Positions 29,941 through 39,867 of a stretch of DNA of 64,000 nt are shown here, in pieces. The notes beneath the pieces were generated by a model. It ran no database searches. It had not been told where the DNA came from and saw nothing but the letters and a program-made list of their open reading frames with translations. Source of the stretch: an alpha proteobacterium SCGC AAA536-K22 (GTDB taxonomy: Bacteria; Pseudomonadota; Alphaproteobacteria; Puniceispirillales; Marisalimonadaceae); assembly GCA_000421325.1 (NCBI GenBank), contig ATWQ01000005.1, forward strand, positions 1-64,000. Reading direction: 5' to 3'. A program made the position numbers and the translations under genes. Each line of letters starts with the position of its first letter. Position 1 is the first letter of the stretch.

Positions 29941-30945
29941 TTAAAAGTGTTCTAATTTAGCTTTTTTGAATTTATATAATCTATTGCTTTTTATCATATC
30001 CTCAATTTTAATAACGTATTCAAATCCGATTTCAGCATATTTGTTAAGAAAATTAGCTGTCTCATAACCCGTAATTTTCTTACCCATTTTATATTTTAAA
30101 GCCCTAAATTTTCTCATTTCAGAGTATGCAGGATGACTATTTAAGTTTAGAATATATGAGTTTAGAGATTCTAATAAATTTTTAAAATTTTTAACTGCAA
30201 AATTTCCATCTAAATTCCCCTTTGGTTTAATACCAACGTTAATTTTCCAAGTCCATTCTCCAAATAGTGCATTTCCTTCTTGGGCAAATCTTGAAGTTCC
30301 CCACCCGCTTTCAATTATAGCTTGTGCTAATATCATTGATATGGGTATCTTATTAATTTTTATTGATAATTCTTTATTAATTTTACTTAGATTTGTCGTT
30401 GTTATATTGCTAAAATTAATATTTTTAAAATCTTTGACCTTATATTTTTTAGCTAGATGTTCAATTTTGTAAATATTTTTTGATGAGAAAGCAGCTTTCA
30501 TTACATTTCTCTCTTCTAAAACTAATTCATTTCCTCTCAAAACAATAGGTAATAGAATACTCAAAAAAACATTCTTTTTTGTTTGTGTTTGAAATTCATT
30601 AATATTTTTTGGGACATGAGAAAAATACATCCTTGCTATAGGTAAATCATTTTCTACATTGTACAAAGTCTTCTTTGACCATTCTAGCACAATGTTCTTA
30701 TTATTAATTTGGTCAGAGGACAAATAATTTTTATTTGTTTTGAATTTTTCTAATTTATTAACAGCAATTGAAGCCTTACCAAAATTTTTATTAACTAGTG
30801 AAAAATTAAAAGTGGGGGAATCTATTTTGAAAAATCTTGGGCCTATTAAACCAATCAATAATATTAGTATAAAAGTTGTTATAAAGAAAATATCATAGAA
30901 TTTTCTTTTACTATTATTAGTTTCTAATTTATAAATTTTTAACAT
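29941..30945 (-). CDS. Bax-like glucosaminidase-domain protein
   Basis: A 334-residue protein with one N-terminal membrane segment (about residues 20-40). Its C-terminal half resembles E. coli Bax, a GH73-type N-acetylglucosaminidase: ISMILAQAIIESGWGTSRFA contains the likely catalytic glutamate, followed by GNALFGEWTW and a YAEIGFEYV stretch. Probably a membrane-anchored periplasmic peptidoglycan hydrolase. It sits 15 bases after nfuA, and its stop is 8 bases from the convergent deacetylase stop. Confidence 0.82.
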   Translation of the reverse strand: MLKIYKLETNNSKRKFYDIFFITTFILILLIGLIGPRFFKIDSPTFNFSLVNKNFGKASIAVNKLEKFKTNKNYLSSDQINNKNIVLEWSKKTLYNVENDLPIARMYFSHVPKNINEFQTQTKKNVFLSILLPIVLRGNELVLEERNVMKAAFSSKNIYKIEHLAKKYKVKDFKNINFSNITTTNLSKINKELSIKINKIPISMILAQAIIESGWGTSRFAQEGNALFGEWTWKINVGIKPKGNLDGNFAVKNFKNLLESLNSYILNLNSHPAYSEMRKFRALKYKMGKKITGYETANFLNKYAEIGFEYVIKIEDMIKSNRLYKFKKAKLEHF

Positions 30946-30960
30946 AAAGTTTTATGTTTT

Positions 30961-31515
30961 TTATAAGTCTGCAGCCTTAACTTCTGTAACTTCAGGAATA
31001 TAATGTCTAAGCATATTTTCAATACCCATTTTTAAGGTAGCTGTGCTTGACGGGCAACCAGCGCATGCTCCTTTCATCTGTAAAGTTACAACACCTGCTT
31101 CAAAAGAACAAAATGAGATATCCCCACCATCCATCGCTACCGCTGGTCTCACACGGGTCTCTAACAAATCTTTGATTTGTTTTATGGTCTCTGTATCTTC
31201 AGCACTATTGTCTTCAATAATGTCTGCTTCTATATTCAAAGCAGGAAAACCACTTGAATAATGTTCCATTATTCCTGTAAGTATTGACGGCTTTAAAGTG
31301 TTCCATTCTAGTTCAGCTTCTTTTGTAACAGAAATAAAGTCTGAAGATAAAAAAACTCTGCTTACACCTTCAATTTCAAAAAGTCGCGTTGCCAAAGGTG
31401 AACTCACTGACGATTCTGCGTTAGAGAAATCCACAGAACCAGTTTTTAAAACTGTGTCACCTGGCATAAATTTTAGTGTATCTGGATTTGGTGTGTCTTC
31501 AGTTTGAATAAACAT
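30961..31515 (-). CDS. Fe-S cluster carrier, NfuA/Nfu1 type
   Basis: Iron-sulfur carrier with an N-terminal Nfu domain (MFIQTEDTPNPDTLKFMPG) and a C-terminal NifU domain whose cluster ligands are CAGC at residues 151 and 154. This layout matches mitochondrial Nfu1 and alphaproteobacterial NifU-like proteins. The 184-residue length is normal. Near trpS-murJ-glnD-mutS as in relatives. Confidence 0.93.
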   Translation of the reverse strand: MFIQTEDTPNPDTLKFMPGDTVLKTGSVDFSNAESSVSSPLATRLFEIEGVSRVFLSSDFISVTKEAELEWNTLKPSILTGIMEHYSSGFPALNIEADIIEDNSAEDTETIKQIKDLLETRVRPAVAMDGGDISFCSFEAGVVTLQMKGACAGCPSSTATLKMGIENMLRHYIPEVTEVKAADL

Positions 31516-31574
31516 TTATAATCTCCCTTGTATAATGGTAACACATTTTATAAAAATTTCTACAAATTTACTTA

Positions 31575-32609
31575 TTAATTAATAAATCCAACTAAATTTT
31601 TAATATCCTTTAAAACTGGTTCTGCTATTTCTCTAGCTTTCTGTGCTCCATTTTTTAAAACTTTATCAATTTGATTTGTATCTTTTAAGAGATTTCTCAT
31701 CTCTAATGAAATTGGATTTAAAGTTTCAACTGCCAAATCTATCAACTTAGGTTTGAAATAAGAAAAACCTTTGCCAGAAAACTCTTTTAATACTTTTTCT
31801 AAAGTCTGATCTGACAATGATGAATATATACTTAATAAGTTATGTGCCTCGGGTCTATCTTTTAGCTCTTGTAAAGTAGAGGGTAGAGGATGTGGATCCG
31901 TTTTAGCTTTTTTAATTTTATTTGATATTTCTTCTTTAGTATCAGTTAAGTTAATTCGTGAAGCATCTGAAGCGTCTGATTTACTCATTTTTTTTGTTCC
32001 ATCCCTTAAACTCATTACGCGTTTGGCCTCACCTATTATTTGTGGCTTAGGTAAAGTAAAAAAATCTTCTTCATTATCAGAAGTAAACATATTGTTAAAA
32101 GAAGATGCAATATCTCTAGCTAATTCAATATGTTGTTTTTGATCATCTCCAACAGGTACATGAGTTGATTTATATAACAGAATGTCTGCAGCCATCAAAA
32201 CTGGATATCCATATAAACCAACTGTAGCATTCTCCTTATTTTTACCAGCTTTCTCTTTAAATTGTGTCATACGATTCAACCACCCAATTCTACACACACA
32301 ATTCAATATCCAAGCTAATTCAGAATGTTCTTTAACCAAAGATTGATTAAAAAGAATAGACTTATCTATATCTATTCCTGAAGCTATAATTGCTGCAGCA
32401 ACCTCATGAGTTGAAGATTTAAGTTTCAAAGGTTCTTGAGGGACTGTAATTGCATGTAAATCTACTATTGAAAAAATTGAGAAAATATCATTTTGAAGAT
32501 TTACCCAATTTTTAATTGCTCCTAAATAATTACCTAAATGTAAATTACCCGTAGGTTGCACACCTGAAAAAATTCTTTTTTTTTCTCCATCTAACTGTAA
32601 ATTTTTCAT
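31575..32609 (-). CDS. trpS: Tryptophanyl-tRNA synthetase
   Basis: Class I aminoacyl-tRNA synthetase. The HIGH-type motif is in [14 protein letters not shown] and the KMSKS loop is [23 protein letters not shown] is typical. The 344-residue length is standard for bacterial TrpRS. It starts 5 bases after murJ, so it belongs to the mutS-glnD-murJ-trpS operon. Confidence 0.97.
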   Translation of the reverse strand: MKNLQLDGEKKRIFSGVQPTGNLHLGNYLGAIKNWVNLQNDIFSIFSIVDLHAITVPQEPLKLKSSTHEVAAAIIASGIDIDKSILFNQSLVKEHSELAWILNCVCRIGWLNRMTQFKEKAGKNKENATVGLYGYPVLMAADILLYKSTHVPVGDDQKQHIELARDIASSFNNMFTSDNEEDFFTLPKPQIIGEAKRVMSLRDGTKKMSKSDASDASRINLTDTKEEISNKIKKAKTDPHPLPSTLQELKDRPEAHNLLSIYSSLSDQTLEKVLKEFSGKGFSYFKPKLIDLAVETLNPISLEMRNLLKDTNQIDKVLKNGAQKAREIAEPVLKDIKNLVGFIN

Positions 32610-32614
32610 TTATT

Positions 32615-34228
32615 TTAATTTACTTTCCTAAATTTAAAAACATTAATCTTTAATAATTCTTGAGGAATATATTTCAAAAAATACGTTGTCGAAAAATACG
32701 TTAACATTCCAAATAATACTATAAATAATAAAATAGATATTTCATTAATCTTATAAATATTTAAAAAATAAAAAATAGATTTCATAATCAATATCATCAA
32801 ACAAGATGTAAAAATAATCTTTAAGGCATATATTAGTACAGTGAATAAATTAAATTGATCATATTTAAAGGTAAATTTGAATTTTGAGATTTTTCCCTTT
32901 TTTATCAATAATACAATATACATAATGGACCCAATCCAAGATACAAGAGAAGTTGCTAATGCAATACCTGAATGTTTTAAATAATGCATTAGTGTATATG
33001 AAAGAAAAATATTAAGTAATAATAATATGAAGCCAATGTACATTGGAGTTTTGGTATTGCCATCTGCAAAGAAAGCTGGTTGACAAGATTTTATTATTAT
33101 AAAAGCAGGAATACCAAATGCATAGGCTATTAATGCCTGAGCAGTCTGGTTTGTTTCTAAGGAACTAAATTCCCCTCTTTCAAATAAAACTTTAATAAAT
33201 AATTCTGAAAAGTTGATAAAAACAAATGAGGCCGGTATTGAAAAAAATAAACCTATTTTTAGTGATATTATTAATTCTTTGGAAAATTGTTTTGTATCTT
33301 TGATTGCACTTGATTTAGATAAAGAAGTTAGTAAAGCATTGCTAAGAGCAATCCCAATTATACCCAGTGGTAATTGGGCAATTCTATCTGCAAAATAAAG
33401 ATATGAAACAGAACCAAAACCTAGCAAACTTGCTAGAACTGTATCTACAAGTAGGTTTACTTGTAATATGCCTCCACCAAATGCGGCAGGTAAAAATTTC
33501 TTCCATGTTCGTTTTAAATATAATTTAATTTGGTTATATTCTTTAATATTTGTCCTTTTAAAACTTAATTTTAAAATTCCAAATTTTTTTATCATTATTA
33601 GAGTAAATATCAACTGAAGGATACCTCCAAAAACCGTTGCTAAAGCAAGGGGTAGGGATTTAACAGTCCAATTATCACTTATAAAGAAACAGCTTATTAT
33701 TAGACAAAGGTTTAAAATAATAGGACTAAAAGAGAGGATCCAAAACTTTCCTGATACATTTGTTGCAACACCTAACAGAGCTACAATAGATATTAAAGGC
33801 ATAAATATTATTGTTATTCTTGTTAATGTGGTTATTTGATCTAAAACTAAATCATTGTCTAAAAAACCTGGAGCTAAAAAATATATAAAAAATGGCATTA
33901 TAATTTGAAGAATGATTGTTAATAAAAATAAGAAAAAAGCCGTCCGAAAAATGAATACCTTAAAGAATTTATCGGCAAATGACTTCCCTTTCTGTTCAAT
34001 TAACTTTGTATAAATTGGTAAACAAGCCGAAGTTAGAGCTCCCTCTGCCGTAATCCTTCTAAATAGGTTTGGTAACTTGAAAGCAATTAAAAAAATATCT
34101 GAAAAAACACCCGCACCTAGAAATGCTGCAATGAATATATCTCTCATAAAACCAGATATACGGCTAATGAATGTAAGTGTAGCAGATTGTGTAAAACCTC
34201 TAATAAAAAAAGATGTTTTATCTTTCAT
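32615..34228 (-). CDS. murJ: Lipid II flippase MurJ
   Basis: Flips undecaprenyl-linked peptidoglycan precursor across the inner membrane. The 537-residue protein has the many hydrophobic segments expected for 14 helices. It carries the MVIN motifs GFMRDIFIAAFLGAG, FKLPNLFRRITAEGA and the RIAQLPLGIIGIALS stretch. It lies 11 bases after glnD and 5 bases before trpS. In relatives glnD-murJ-trpS is a conserved cluster. Confidence 0.95.
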   Translation of the reverse strand: MKDKTSFFIRGFTQSATLTFISRISGFMRDIFIAAFLGAGVFSDIFLIAFKLPNLFRRITAEGALTSACLPIYTKLIEQKGKSFADKFFKVFIFRTAFFLFLLTIILQIIMPFFIYFLAPGFLDNDLVLDQITTLTRITIIFMPLISIVALLGVATNVSGKFWILSFSPIILNLCLIISCFFISDNWTVKSLPLALATVFGGILQLIFTLIMIKKFGILKLSFKRTNIKEYNQIKLYLKRTWKKFLPAAFGGGILQVNLLVDTVLASLLGFGSVSYLYFADRIAQLPLGIIGIALSNALLTSLSKSSAIKDTKQFSKELIISLKIGLFFSIPASFVFINFSELFIKVLFERGEFSSLETNQTAQALIAYAFGIPAFIIIKSCQPAFFADGNTKTPMYIGFILLLLNIFLSYTLMHYLKHSGIALATSLVSWIGSIMYIVLLIKKGKISKFKFTFKYDQFNLFTVLIYALKIIFTSCLMILIMKSIFYFLNIYKINEISILLFIVLFGMLTYFSTTYFLKYIPQELLKINVFKFRKVN

Positions 34229-34239
34229 TCAAAATCTCA

Positions 34240-37113
34240 TTATTTTATATCGTGGTTTACATAATCTATTTCTTTTAATTCCTCTAAAATGGAATTCTTA
34301 ACTTTTTCAATAGTTGTATTATCATCCACCTTTGAACCAAATGCATTCTTTAAATAAAATATATCAACAACTCTGTCACCATAAGTAGAAACATTTGCTG
34401 TATTTATTTGAAGACCTAAACTTGTTATTATCTTTGTGATTTTATAAAGAACTCCAGGCGCATTTTTACATTTTATATCCAATATAGTATATTGATCACT
34501 TGTTTTATTATCAACAATGACCCTAATCGGTGCCTTTACAGCTCTAAAACGTGCTGGAATTTCTTTCCATTTTATATTTAAAGCTTTTTCTATATTAAAA
34601 TTTCCTTCTAAACCTTTGGTAATAGTTTCTATTAATTTTTTTCTCAGATTTATATCAGAGATTGGCTTTCTTTCCTTATTTTGTAAGAAAAAAGTATCTA
34701 AGGCGTATCCATCTGACCTTGTAACAATTTTAGCGCTAACAATATCATATCCAGATGAGGCAACCAAACCAGATATTTGTGAAAATAAACCGTGATGATC
34801 TGGAGTAATAACTAAAAGTTCAGTCGCTTTTAATTTACTGTCATTAGACAAGTAGATCTCAAGCTTTTTTGAATAATTTTTCATTGAAGTAAATATTTCA
34901 TAATGATTAACAACTGATGGTAAATTAAATGTCCCCCAATAGTTATTATAAAATTTACTACAATATGTTTTAATATCTAAATCATTCAGACCTTTGTTAT
35001 TTAAATACCTTATTAAGAGTTCTTTAGATGATTTAAGAGGTTCTGTTATTTTGGAAATTTCTTGAGGGGGTTTAAGTAAATCATAGGTTTTGATATAAAG
35101 TTCTTTTATCAAAGCACCTTTCCAATCATTCCAAACATCTGGACCAACCCCTCTGATATCAGCAACTGTTAGAGCTAAAAGTGATTTTAACTTATCAATA
35201 GATCGTACTTGTTTTGCAAAATTCTTAATTACTTTTGGGTCACCTAATTCATATCTAAACGCGGTTTTACTCATTAATAGATGATGTAATACTAACCACT
35301 CAACCATTTTAGTTTCTTCTTTATTTAGCCCTAATCTGGGGCATATTGTAGAAGCAATTAAAGATCCATTTTCAGAGTGATCACCCTTTTTTCCTTTAGC
35401 AATATCATGTAACAACATTGCCACAAATAATGATTTGTAAGATTTAATTTCTAATATTGCACTGCTTGTCAAAGGTGCAAAATCACTAAATTTACCACTT
35501 CTTAAAGAATGTAGATTAGAAATTGTAAAAATTGTATGTTCATCAACGGTATACGAGTGATACATATCAAATTGCATTAGCCCTACAATTTTTTGAAATT
35601 CAGGTATGAACTGTCCTAATATGTTCGCCTCATTCATTAATCTAAGAGTTCTTGTTGGGTCTTTATCACTTGTTAGAATATCTAAGAACATTTTGTTAGC
35701 TTCTACATTTTTTCTCGCCTTTAAATTTATTAATTTTCTCAAACTTGTTATTTGTCTTAAAGTTTTAGGGTGAATGTCTATATTATTAATATGAGAAATA
35801 TAAAAAAGTTTTATTATATTGATAGGATTTTCTGTCAGTATTTCTCTTTCATAAGAAAATAAACGACCTACTTCTAATGTAAACGGAGATATGTTCTCCT
35901 TTTTTTTAAAGCTTAAGAAACTCATCCTTAAAGGTTTATTGAACTCTGTCTCTATAGCAGCACAAAATATTCTTGTTAAATTACCAACTGTTTTAGCTGC
36001 AAGAAAATATCTTTTCATAAACCTTTCTACATCTTTATGAGTAACTGTATTCTTAAAATTCATGCTCTTTGCTATTTCAAGCTGAGCGTCCATCGCAAGT
36101 CTATCATCTTCTCTTTTGGCTCTGTAATGAAGATGGCATCTTACTGATAGTAAAAATCTCTGGGCTTCAGCAAATAAAACAGCTTCTTGTTTTGATAAAG
36201 CTCCTAGATCAATTAATTTTGATATGGTATCAACTTTGTAGGCAAATTTAGATATCCAAATAAGTGTGTGAAGATCTCTTAATCCACCTTTACCATCCTT
36301 AACATTAGGTTCAACGACATATCTAGACCCTCCAAATCTTTTATGCCTTGTATCAGATTCCTCTAATTTAGCTGCTACAAAATCTAATGTTTTAGAGTTA
36401 TTAATAAATAACTTAAATTCGTTATTTAATAAATTGTAGATTTCGTTATTACCACTAACAAAACGTTTCTCTAGAAGACTAGTCAAAATAGTTAAGTCTG
36501 ACTTACTTTTTTCAATACATTCGTTAATAGTTCTAGTTGAGTGACCAACAGTATATCCTAAATCCCATAATATATATAAAATCAGTTGAATTACACTTTC
36601 AACTTTTTTTGTATCATTTTTAGTTAACTTGTTAGGCAGAAGAAATAATATATCTAAATCAGAATGGGGGGCTAATTCACCCCTTCCATAACCTCCTACC
36701 GCTATTAATGAAAATTCAAAATCTATATTACCGAAAATATGAAAATAAGAATTTTTAAGTACGACTCTAAGCAAGCTATCAATTAAAATTACGTTTAAAC
36801 CAACATTAAGAGAGCCATCAGATGATTTTATAAATTTATTTTTAATAAGTTCTTTATGATCGTCTATCTGAATTTTTAAATTTTTAAATAGCAAATCTTT
36901 GAAAATCTTTGAGTCATCTTCGTTGATATTGACATAATCAATTTCGTACAATTTTTTTGTTTGATTTTTCGCATATGTTATTGGTTCCATAGTTTGAAAC
37001 CACGTTGAATTTTTATTAATTGTCTCTCTAGGCGAAGTCTCACTATAATTAGATTTATAAGCATCATTTTTATTGAAAAATGAAAATTTACTTTTGAAAC
37101 TAATATTACTCAT
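34240..37113 (-). CDS. glnD: PII uridylyltransferase / uridylyl-removing enzyme
   Basis: Nitrogen sensor that adds and removes UMP on PII in response to glutamine. Domains in order: nucleotidyltransferase (GGYGRGELAPHSDLDILFL), HD hydrolase (AMLLHDIAKGKKGDHSENG), and two C-terminal ACT domains (VITPDHHGLFSQISGL; IKCKNAPGVLYKITKI). At 957 residues it is full length. Its stop-start overlap with mutS is 4 bases (ATGA). Retention of this regulator sets the organism apart from the most reduced marine alphaproteobacteria. Confidence 0.95.
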   Translation of the reverse strand: MSNISFKSKFSFFNKNDAYKSNYSETSPRETINKNSTWFQTMEPITYAKNQTKKLYEIDYVNINEDDSKIFKDLLFKNLKIQIDDHKELIKNKFIKSSDGSLNVGLNVILIDSLLRVVLKNSYFHIFGNIDFEFSLIAVGGYGRGELAPHSDLDILFLLPNKLTKNDTKKVESVIQLILYILWDLGYTVGHSTRTINECIEKSKSDLTILTSLLEKRFVSGNNEIYNLLNNEFKLFINNSKTLDFVAAKLEESDTRHKRFGGSRYVVEPNVKDGKGGLRDLHTLIWISKFAYKVDTISKLIDLGALSKQEAVLFAEAQRFLLSVRCHLHYRAKREDDRLAMDAQLEIAKSMNFKNTVTHKDVERFMKRYFLAAKTVGNLTRIFCAAIETEFNKPLRMSFLSFKKKENISPFTLEVGRLFSYEREILTENPINIIKLFYISHINNIDIHPKTLRQITSLRKLINLKARKNVEANKMFLDILTSDKDPTRTLRLMNEANILGQFIPEFQKIVGLMQFDMYHSYTVDEHTIFTISNLHSLRSGKFSDFAPLTSSAILEIKSYKSLFVAMLLHDIAKGKKGDHSENGSLIASTICPRLGLNKEETKMVEWLVLHHLLMSKTAFRYELGDPKVIKNFAKQVRSIDKLKSLLALTVADIRGVGPDVWNDWKGALIKELYIKTYDLLKPPQEISKITEPLKSSKELLIRYLNNKGLNDLDIKTYCSKFYNNYWGTFNLPSVVNHYEIFTSMKNYSKKLEIYLSNDSKLKATELLVITPDHHGLFSQISGLVASSGYDIVSAKIVTRSDGYALDTFFLQNKERKPISDINLRKKLIETITKGLEGNFNIEKALNIKWKEIPARFRAVKAPIRVIVDNKTSDQYTILDIKCKNAPGVLYKITKIITSLGLQINTANVSTYGDRVVDIFYLKNAFGSKVDDNTTIEKVKNSILEELKEIDYVNHDIK

Positions 37114-39728
37114 TTTATATTTCTTAATAACTTAAGTTTATATAATATATCTAGTGCCTGACGCGGACTTATCTCATCTACATTAACTTTATCAAATTCT
37201 TCAAAAAAAACCACATCCTCTTTTGATTCAGAAATATCCATTTCATCGATACTCATATAATGTATTTCATTTTTTTTATTTTGAAAATTAGACAGCAATT
37301 TTGTGGCTTTTTTAGTAACAGGCAAAGGAAGGCCTGCTAATTTTGCAACATGAATTCCATATGATTTATCGGCTTCACCATCCATAATTTTATGCATAAA
37401 AATAATTGAGTCATCCCATTCTTTTATAGACATTTTATGGCAAGATAAGTTTTCAAGATTTTCCTTAAGACTGGTTAATTCATGATAATGAGTCGCAAAT
37501 AGAGTTCTGGGTTTTATTTTGTCATGTAAATAGTCTAACACAGACCAAGCAATTGCCAGCCCATCAAAAGTAGAAGTTCCACGTCCAATTTCATCAAGTA
37601 TAACTAATGATTTGTCTGTTGCAGTATTTAAAATTAGTGAAGTTTCTATCATTTCAATCATAAAGGTGGATTGCCCTTTTGCCAGATCATCTGACGCTCC
37701 TACTCTAGAAAAAATTTTGTCGAACACACCTATATTTGCTTTTTTTGCAGGGACAAATAAGCCAGCTTGTGCCATGATGACTATAAGTGCATTTTGTCTA
37801 AGATAAGTAGATTTCCCAGCCATATTAGGTCCTGTTATCAACCATATAAGATCTTTTTTATTCAAAGTACAATCATTAAAAATAAAAGATTTTTCCGAAA
37901 GTTTCATCTGTTCTTCTACAACAGGATGTCTACCTCCAATAATTTCTAATCTTTTGTCTTCACAAACATTTGGGCATGTATAGTTTCTACTTATTGATTG
38001 GCTAGCAACCATAATAGAAATATCTAATTCAGAAATTGCAAATACAATTTTTAAAATTTCGTCACCTTTTTGCAATATTTGATTTGCAAAGTCATTAAAA
38101 ATATCTAGCTCAATTTTAACTGCTTTATCAAATGAGTTTAATATCTGATTTTCCACATAATTAAGCTCAACTGTAGTAAACCTCGATGTCTGAGCTGTTG
38201 TTTGTCTATGTATAAATAAATTAATATTCCTCAAAGATTGATCATGTAATGCTCTAACTTCGATGTGGTATCCTAGCATTCTGTTATGTTTAATTTTTAA
38301 GGAATTAACTTCCGTTAATTCTGAGTACTTTTTTTGAAGCTTGGCTATAAATTCTAATTCATTATTTCTAAAATTTCTAAGACTATCTAACTCCTTATGG
38401 AATCCTTCTTTTATGAAATTACCTTCTTTAACAATAAGTGGCACATCAGTTTTGAAAGAATTTTTAATATTTGAAAATAAACTGTAATCAATATTCAAAT
38501 TATCAATTATAGCGTTCAATAATGAAGAAATAGATTTAACTTGATTGTTTGAAATTAAGTTTTCATAGATTCCTTTTATGATCAAAAGACCTTTAGACAT
38601 TAAAAATAAATCTCTAGGCCCGCCTCTAGACAAGGATATTCTGGAAAGTGACCTTTCAAGATCAGGTATGCTTTGAAAATCAGTTTGATATTGCGAAATA
38701 TTTATATCATTTTCTAGTATCCAGTTTATTAGGTTATATCTATCTTGAATTTGTTCAATTCTGTAAAAAGGCTCAATTACTCTCTGTTTTAGTAATCGCG
38801 CTCCACTAGCTGTTTTTGTCTCATCTAAACAAGAAATTAAACTTCCTTCAACACCTCCGGAGAGATTTTTAAAAATTTCAAGTGATTTCTGAGTAAAGTA
38901 ATCAATCTCTAAAAAATTATTCTGCGTTTCAGTTTGAATCATTGAAAGAATTGGAACTTTTCCACATTGTGTTAATTTTAAATATGAAAGCAATACTCCA
39001 GCTGCCTTGATTTCTCCTTCACTAAAAGAACCAACACCTTCTAATGAAGCAATGGAGTAATAAGAAAGTATTTGATCTAAGCAGGAAGGATAATGAAAAA
39101 GACTTGATGGTTGTTTTTTTGTAATTGAATGCCATTCCTCTGCAATTATATCTAAATCAAAATCTTCAGAAATTAGCAGTTCGGAAAAATTCATTCTTAA
39201 CAGGAAATTAGCTAATAACTGTTTTCTATTAGATTTGTTGTCTTCTTCTATATTTCTAGATTTGAAACATCCTGTAGAAACATCTACCCATGCAATAGAG
39301 ACAGATCCTTTGTTATCAGATATAGCACCTAGAAAATTATTAGTATTTCTCTCAAGTAGATTATCCTCTGTCAAAGTGCCAGGTGAAATTATTCTTACCA
39401 CTTCCCTTTTAAGTGGACCTTTTTTTAATTTTATTTTCGCTTCTTCTGATGTTTCAGTTTGTTCGCATACAGCAACATTGAATCCTTTTTTGATTAATTT
39501 AGGTAAATAATTGTCTGCTGAATGAAATGGAACACCACACATTGGGATATCTTTACCATTTGATTTACCTCTTTTAGTCAAAGCAATATCTAATGCTTGA
39601 GAAGCCAAAACCGCATCTTCAAAAAACAACTCATAAAAATCACCCATCCTGTAAAAAAGCAAAGCATCTTTGTGTTGGTTTTTAATTTTTAAATATTGCT
39701 CCATCATTGGAGTATTTTCATTGTTCAC
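37110..39728 (-). CDS. mutS: DNA mismatch repair protein MutS
   Basis: Mismatch recognition ATPase. The N-terminal mismatch-reading Phe-x-Glu is in MGDFYELFFEDA. The ATPase has the Walker A loop TGPNMAGKSTYLRQ, ASDDLAKGQSTFMIEM and DEIGRGTSTFDG. The 872-residue length is normal. First gene of the mutS-glnD-murJ-trpS unit. It diverges from maeB over 139 bases, as in many relatives. Confidence 0.97.
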   Translation of the reverse strand: MNNENTPMMEQYLKIKNQHKDALLFYRMGDFYELFFEDAVLASQALDIALTKRGKSNGKDIPMCGVPFHSADNYLPKLIKKGFNVAVCEQTETSEEAKIKLKKGPLKREVVRIISPGTLTEDNLLERNTNNFLGAISDNKGSVSIAWVDVSTGCFKSRNIEEDNKSNRKQLLANFLLRMNFSELLISEDFDLDIIAEEWHSITKKQPSSLFHYPSCLDQILSYYSIASLEGVGSFSEGEIKAAGVLLSYLKLTQCGKVPILSMIQTETQNNFLEIDYFTQKSLEIFKNLSGGVEGSLISCLDETKTASGARLLKQRVIEPFYRIEQIQDRYNLINWILENDINISQYQTDFQSIPDLERSLSRISLSRGGPRDLFLMSKGLLIIKGIYENLISNNQVKSISSLLNAIIDNLNIDYSLFSNIKNSFKTDVPLIVKEGNFIKEGFHKELDSLRNFRNNELEFIAKLQKKYSELTEVNSLKIKHNRMLGYHIEVRALHDQSLRNINLFIHRQTTAQTSRFTTVELNYVENQILNSFDKAVKIELDIFNDFANQILQKGDEILKIVFAISELDISIMVASQSISRNYTCPNVCEDKRLEIIGGRHPVVEEQMKLSEKSFIFNDCTLNKKDLIWLITGPNMAGKSTYLRQNALIVIMAQAGLFVPAKKANIGVFDKIFSRVGASDDLAKGQSTFMIEMIETSLILNTATDKSLVILDEIGRGTSTFDGLAIAWSVLDYLHDKIKPRTLFATHYHELTSLKENLENLSCHKMSIKEWDDSIIFMHKIMDGEADKSYGIHVAKLAGLPLPVTKKATKLLSNFQNKKNEIHYMSIDEMDISESKEDVVFFEEFDKVNVDEISPRQALDILYKLKLLRNIK

Positions 39729-39867
39729 AATGAAATTTCCTTTTAAAAGAAACTAAATTAACTTTATTTATAATTTTATTATTTTCGATAAAATATAATT
39801 TATTAAGACCTTTTTACAAAAGTGAGTTATAGTCCGTGAGAAAGCATTTTAAGTTTTTGAGGAAAAA